Below are positions 12,761-13,382 of a stretch of DNA of 13,382 bases, in pieces. The stretch's first letter is position 1; each line of letters opens with the position of its first letter. The translations under genes were made by a program, and so were the position numbers. Source of the DNA: an uncultured Eubacteriales bacterium (GTDB lineage Bacteria > Bacillota > Clostridia > Oscillospirales > Butyricicoccaceae); NCBI GenBank assembly GCA_934395135.1, contig CAKRRK010000034.1, forward strand, positions 1-13,382, read 5' to 3'. The notes under the pieces are model-generated. The model ran no database searches. It was given only the letters and a program-made list of their open reading frames with translations, and was not told the origin of the DNA.

Positions 12761-13382
12761 ACCCTCTAACGTCTTCCACCTTTTCTATTTGCTGTTCGGC
12801 CAGATAGCGTACCATCTGCCCCCGCGCCATTTTGCATAAGGTGCCTTTTTCCATTGGTTTTCCTGCCACGATTTCTGCAAAAATGCAGACCGCTTTCGGC
12901 AAATTCCCTGGCAGATGCGGCAGGACCGCTTTGCTATATTCCGCGGAGGCAAGATTTAACACGCAGTCCGCCTCTTCTGCCAAAGCCGCGGCTAAGGAAC
13001 CGCCCCAGTACGCATATAAATCGCTATGCCGGCCCACCCTCAGTTTTGCCCCCATCTCCAGCCGGTAGGGCGCCACACCGTCAAAGGGAAACAGCATCCC
13101 ATAAAAACCAGACAAAATACGAAGATGGGCCTGAATATATGCAAACTGTGTTTCGGTAAACACACCTGGCGCCATATGCCGATACTGTATGCCGTCATAC
13201 GCGAGAAGCGCCGGCGTCAAATTCTTCCGCAAATCCATATGCGCCAACCGGTCTATATTCTCCGCGGCAATGGCATCGCTGCAGCGCCATACGGTCTGCA
13301 ATGCTTTTGCCGGCATCTTCTGCATCTGTGTTTTGATGCGCTCGGCCTCCGGCAAAAAACGCGGCAGGCGGTTATGCGGAAG
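12684..13382 (-). CDS. yaaA: YaaA-family peroxide stress protein (N-terminus beyond window)
   Basis: YaaA/DUF328 proteins limit oxidative damage by lowering free intracellular iron and bind DNA (E. coli knowledge). The frame is open through the right edge, starting LPHNRLPRFLPEAERI, so the real start lies outside. Matching segments include AYDGIQYRHM, HLRILSGFYGMLFPFDGVAPYRLEMGAKL, DLYAYWGG, VLNLASAEYSK and KMARGQMVRYLAEQ. The C-terminus reads GFDGCGFTY and ends LFLSKG. This tail fits the family pattern loosely but lies wholly inside the out-of-frame peroxiredoxin coding sequence. It may therefore be a replaced tail at a deletion junction. The final stop is at 12684-12686. It is upstream of bcp on the same strand, probably one operon. 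Confidence 0.9.
   Translation of the reverse strand, partial: LPHNRLPRFLPEAERIKTQMQKMPAKALQTVWRCSDAIAAENIDRLAHMDLRKNLTPALLAYDGIQYRHMAPGVFTETQFAYIQAHLRILSGFYGMLFPFDGVAPYRLEMGAKLRVGRHSDLYAYWGGSLAAALAEEADCVLNLASAEYSKAVLPHLPGNLPKAVCIFAEIVAGKPMEKGTLCKMARGQMVRYLAEQQIEKVEDVRGFDGCGFTYCGGFSGKKSRALFLSKG

Noticed and set aside
1..13382. CRISPR array, tRNA/rRNA genes, insertion sequences or phage attachment sites
   Set aside because: No regularly spaced repeat-spacer units, cloverleaf sequences, transposase motifs or terminal inverted repeats were seen.

Overview
The window looks like chromosomal DNA of a gut-type Clostridia (Bacillota, Lachnospiraceae/Oscillospiraceae-like). The reasons are near-perfect AAGGAGG ribosome-binding sites, mid-GC genes separated by very AT-rich gaps, intrinsic terminators, a VanRS-like regulatory pair, a small ECF sigma/anti-sigma pair and a XylF-type sugar lipoprotein. 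No RNA genes, CRISPR arrays, insertion sequences or phage genes were seen. The content is mostly housekeeping and accessory regulation.

Region 1 (1-3247, minus strand) is a sugar locus. A LacI-family repressor comes first, followed by a terminator, then a 464-bp AT-rich control region rich in dyads. An SDR dehydrogenase and a xylose-type substrate-binding lipoprotein (running off the left edge) follow in one operon. Transporter ATPase and permease genes are expected just outside the window.

Region 2 (3248-5695) begins with 675 bp without a convincing gene. It holds the lacI promoter and operator candidate, a C10 tract, several inverted repeats and an extended -10 promoter. An ECF sigma factor and its membrane anti-sigma partner follow. 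The anti-sigma gene carries a single-base frameshift after about codon 157.

Region 3 (5696-9442, plus strand) is an envelope-signalling operon: an OmpR-type response regulator, a histidine kinase and a third exported protein of unknown function, each overlapping the next by 4 bp, then a VanY-like M15 carboxypeptidase and a strong terminator. Direct repeats with an 11-bp period (unit close to TTTTGATGCCA) lie before both the regulator gene and the carboxypeptidase gene, which suggests that the regulator controls both.

Region 4 (9474-11488) has a GNAT acetyltransferase (minus), a small membrane protein of the putative type IV ABC transporter/CmpB family (plus) and a YitT/DUF2179 membrane protein (minus).

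Region 5 (11567-13382) is stress related: an O6-alkylguanine-DNA alkyltransferase preceded by a 20-bp-period direct repeat, a bidirectional terminator, then on the minus strand a Bcp-type peroxiredoxin and YaaA. YaaA and Bcp overlap by 77 bp out of frame and Bcp lacks its usual N-terminus, so this may be a deletion junction.
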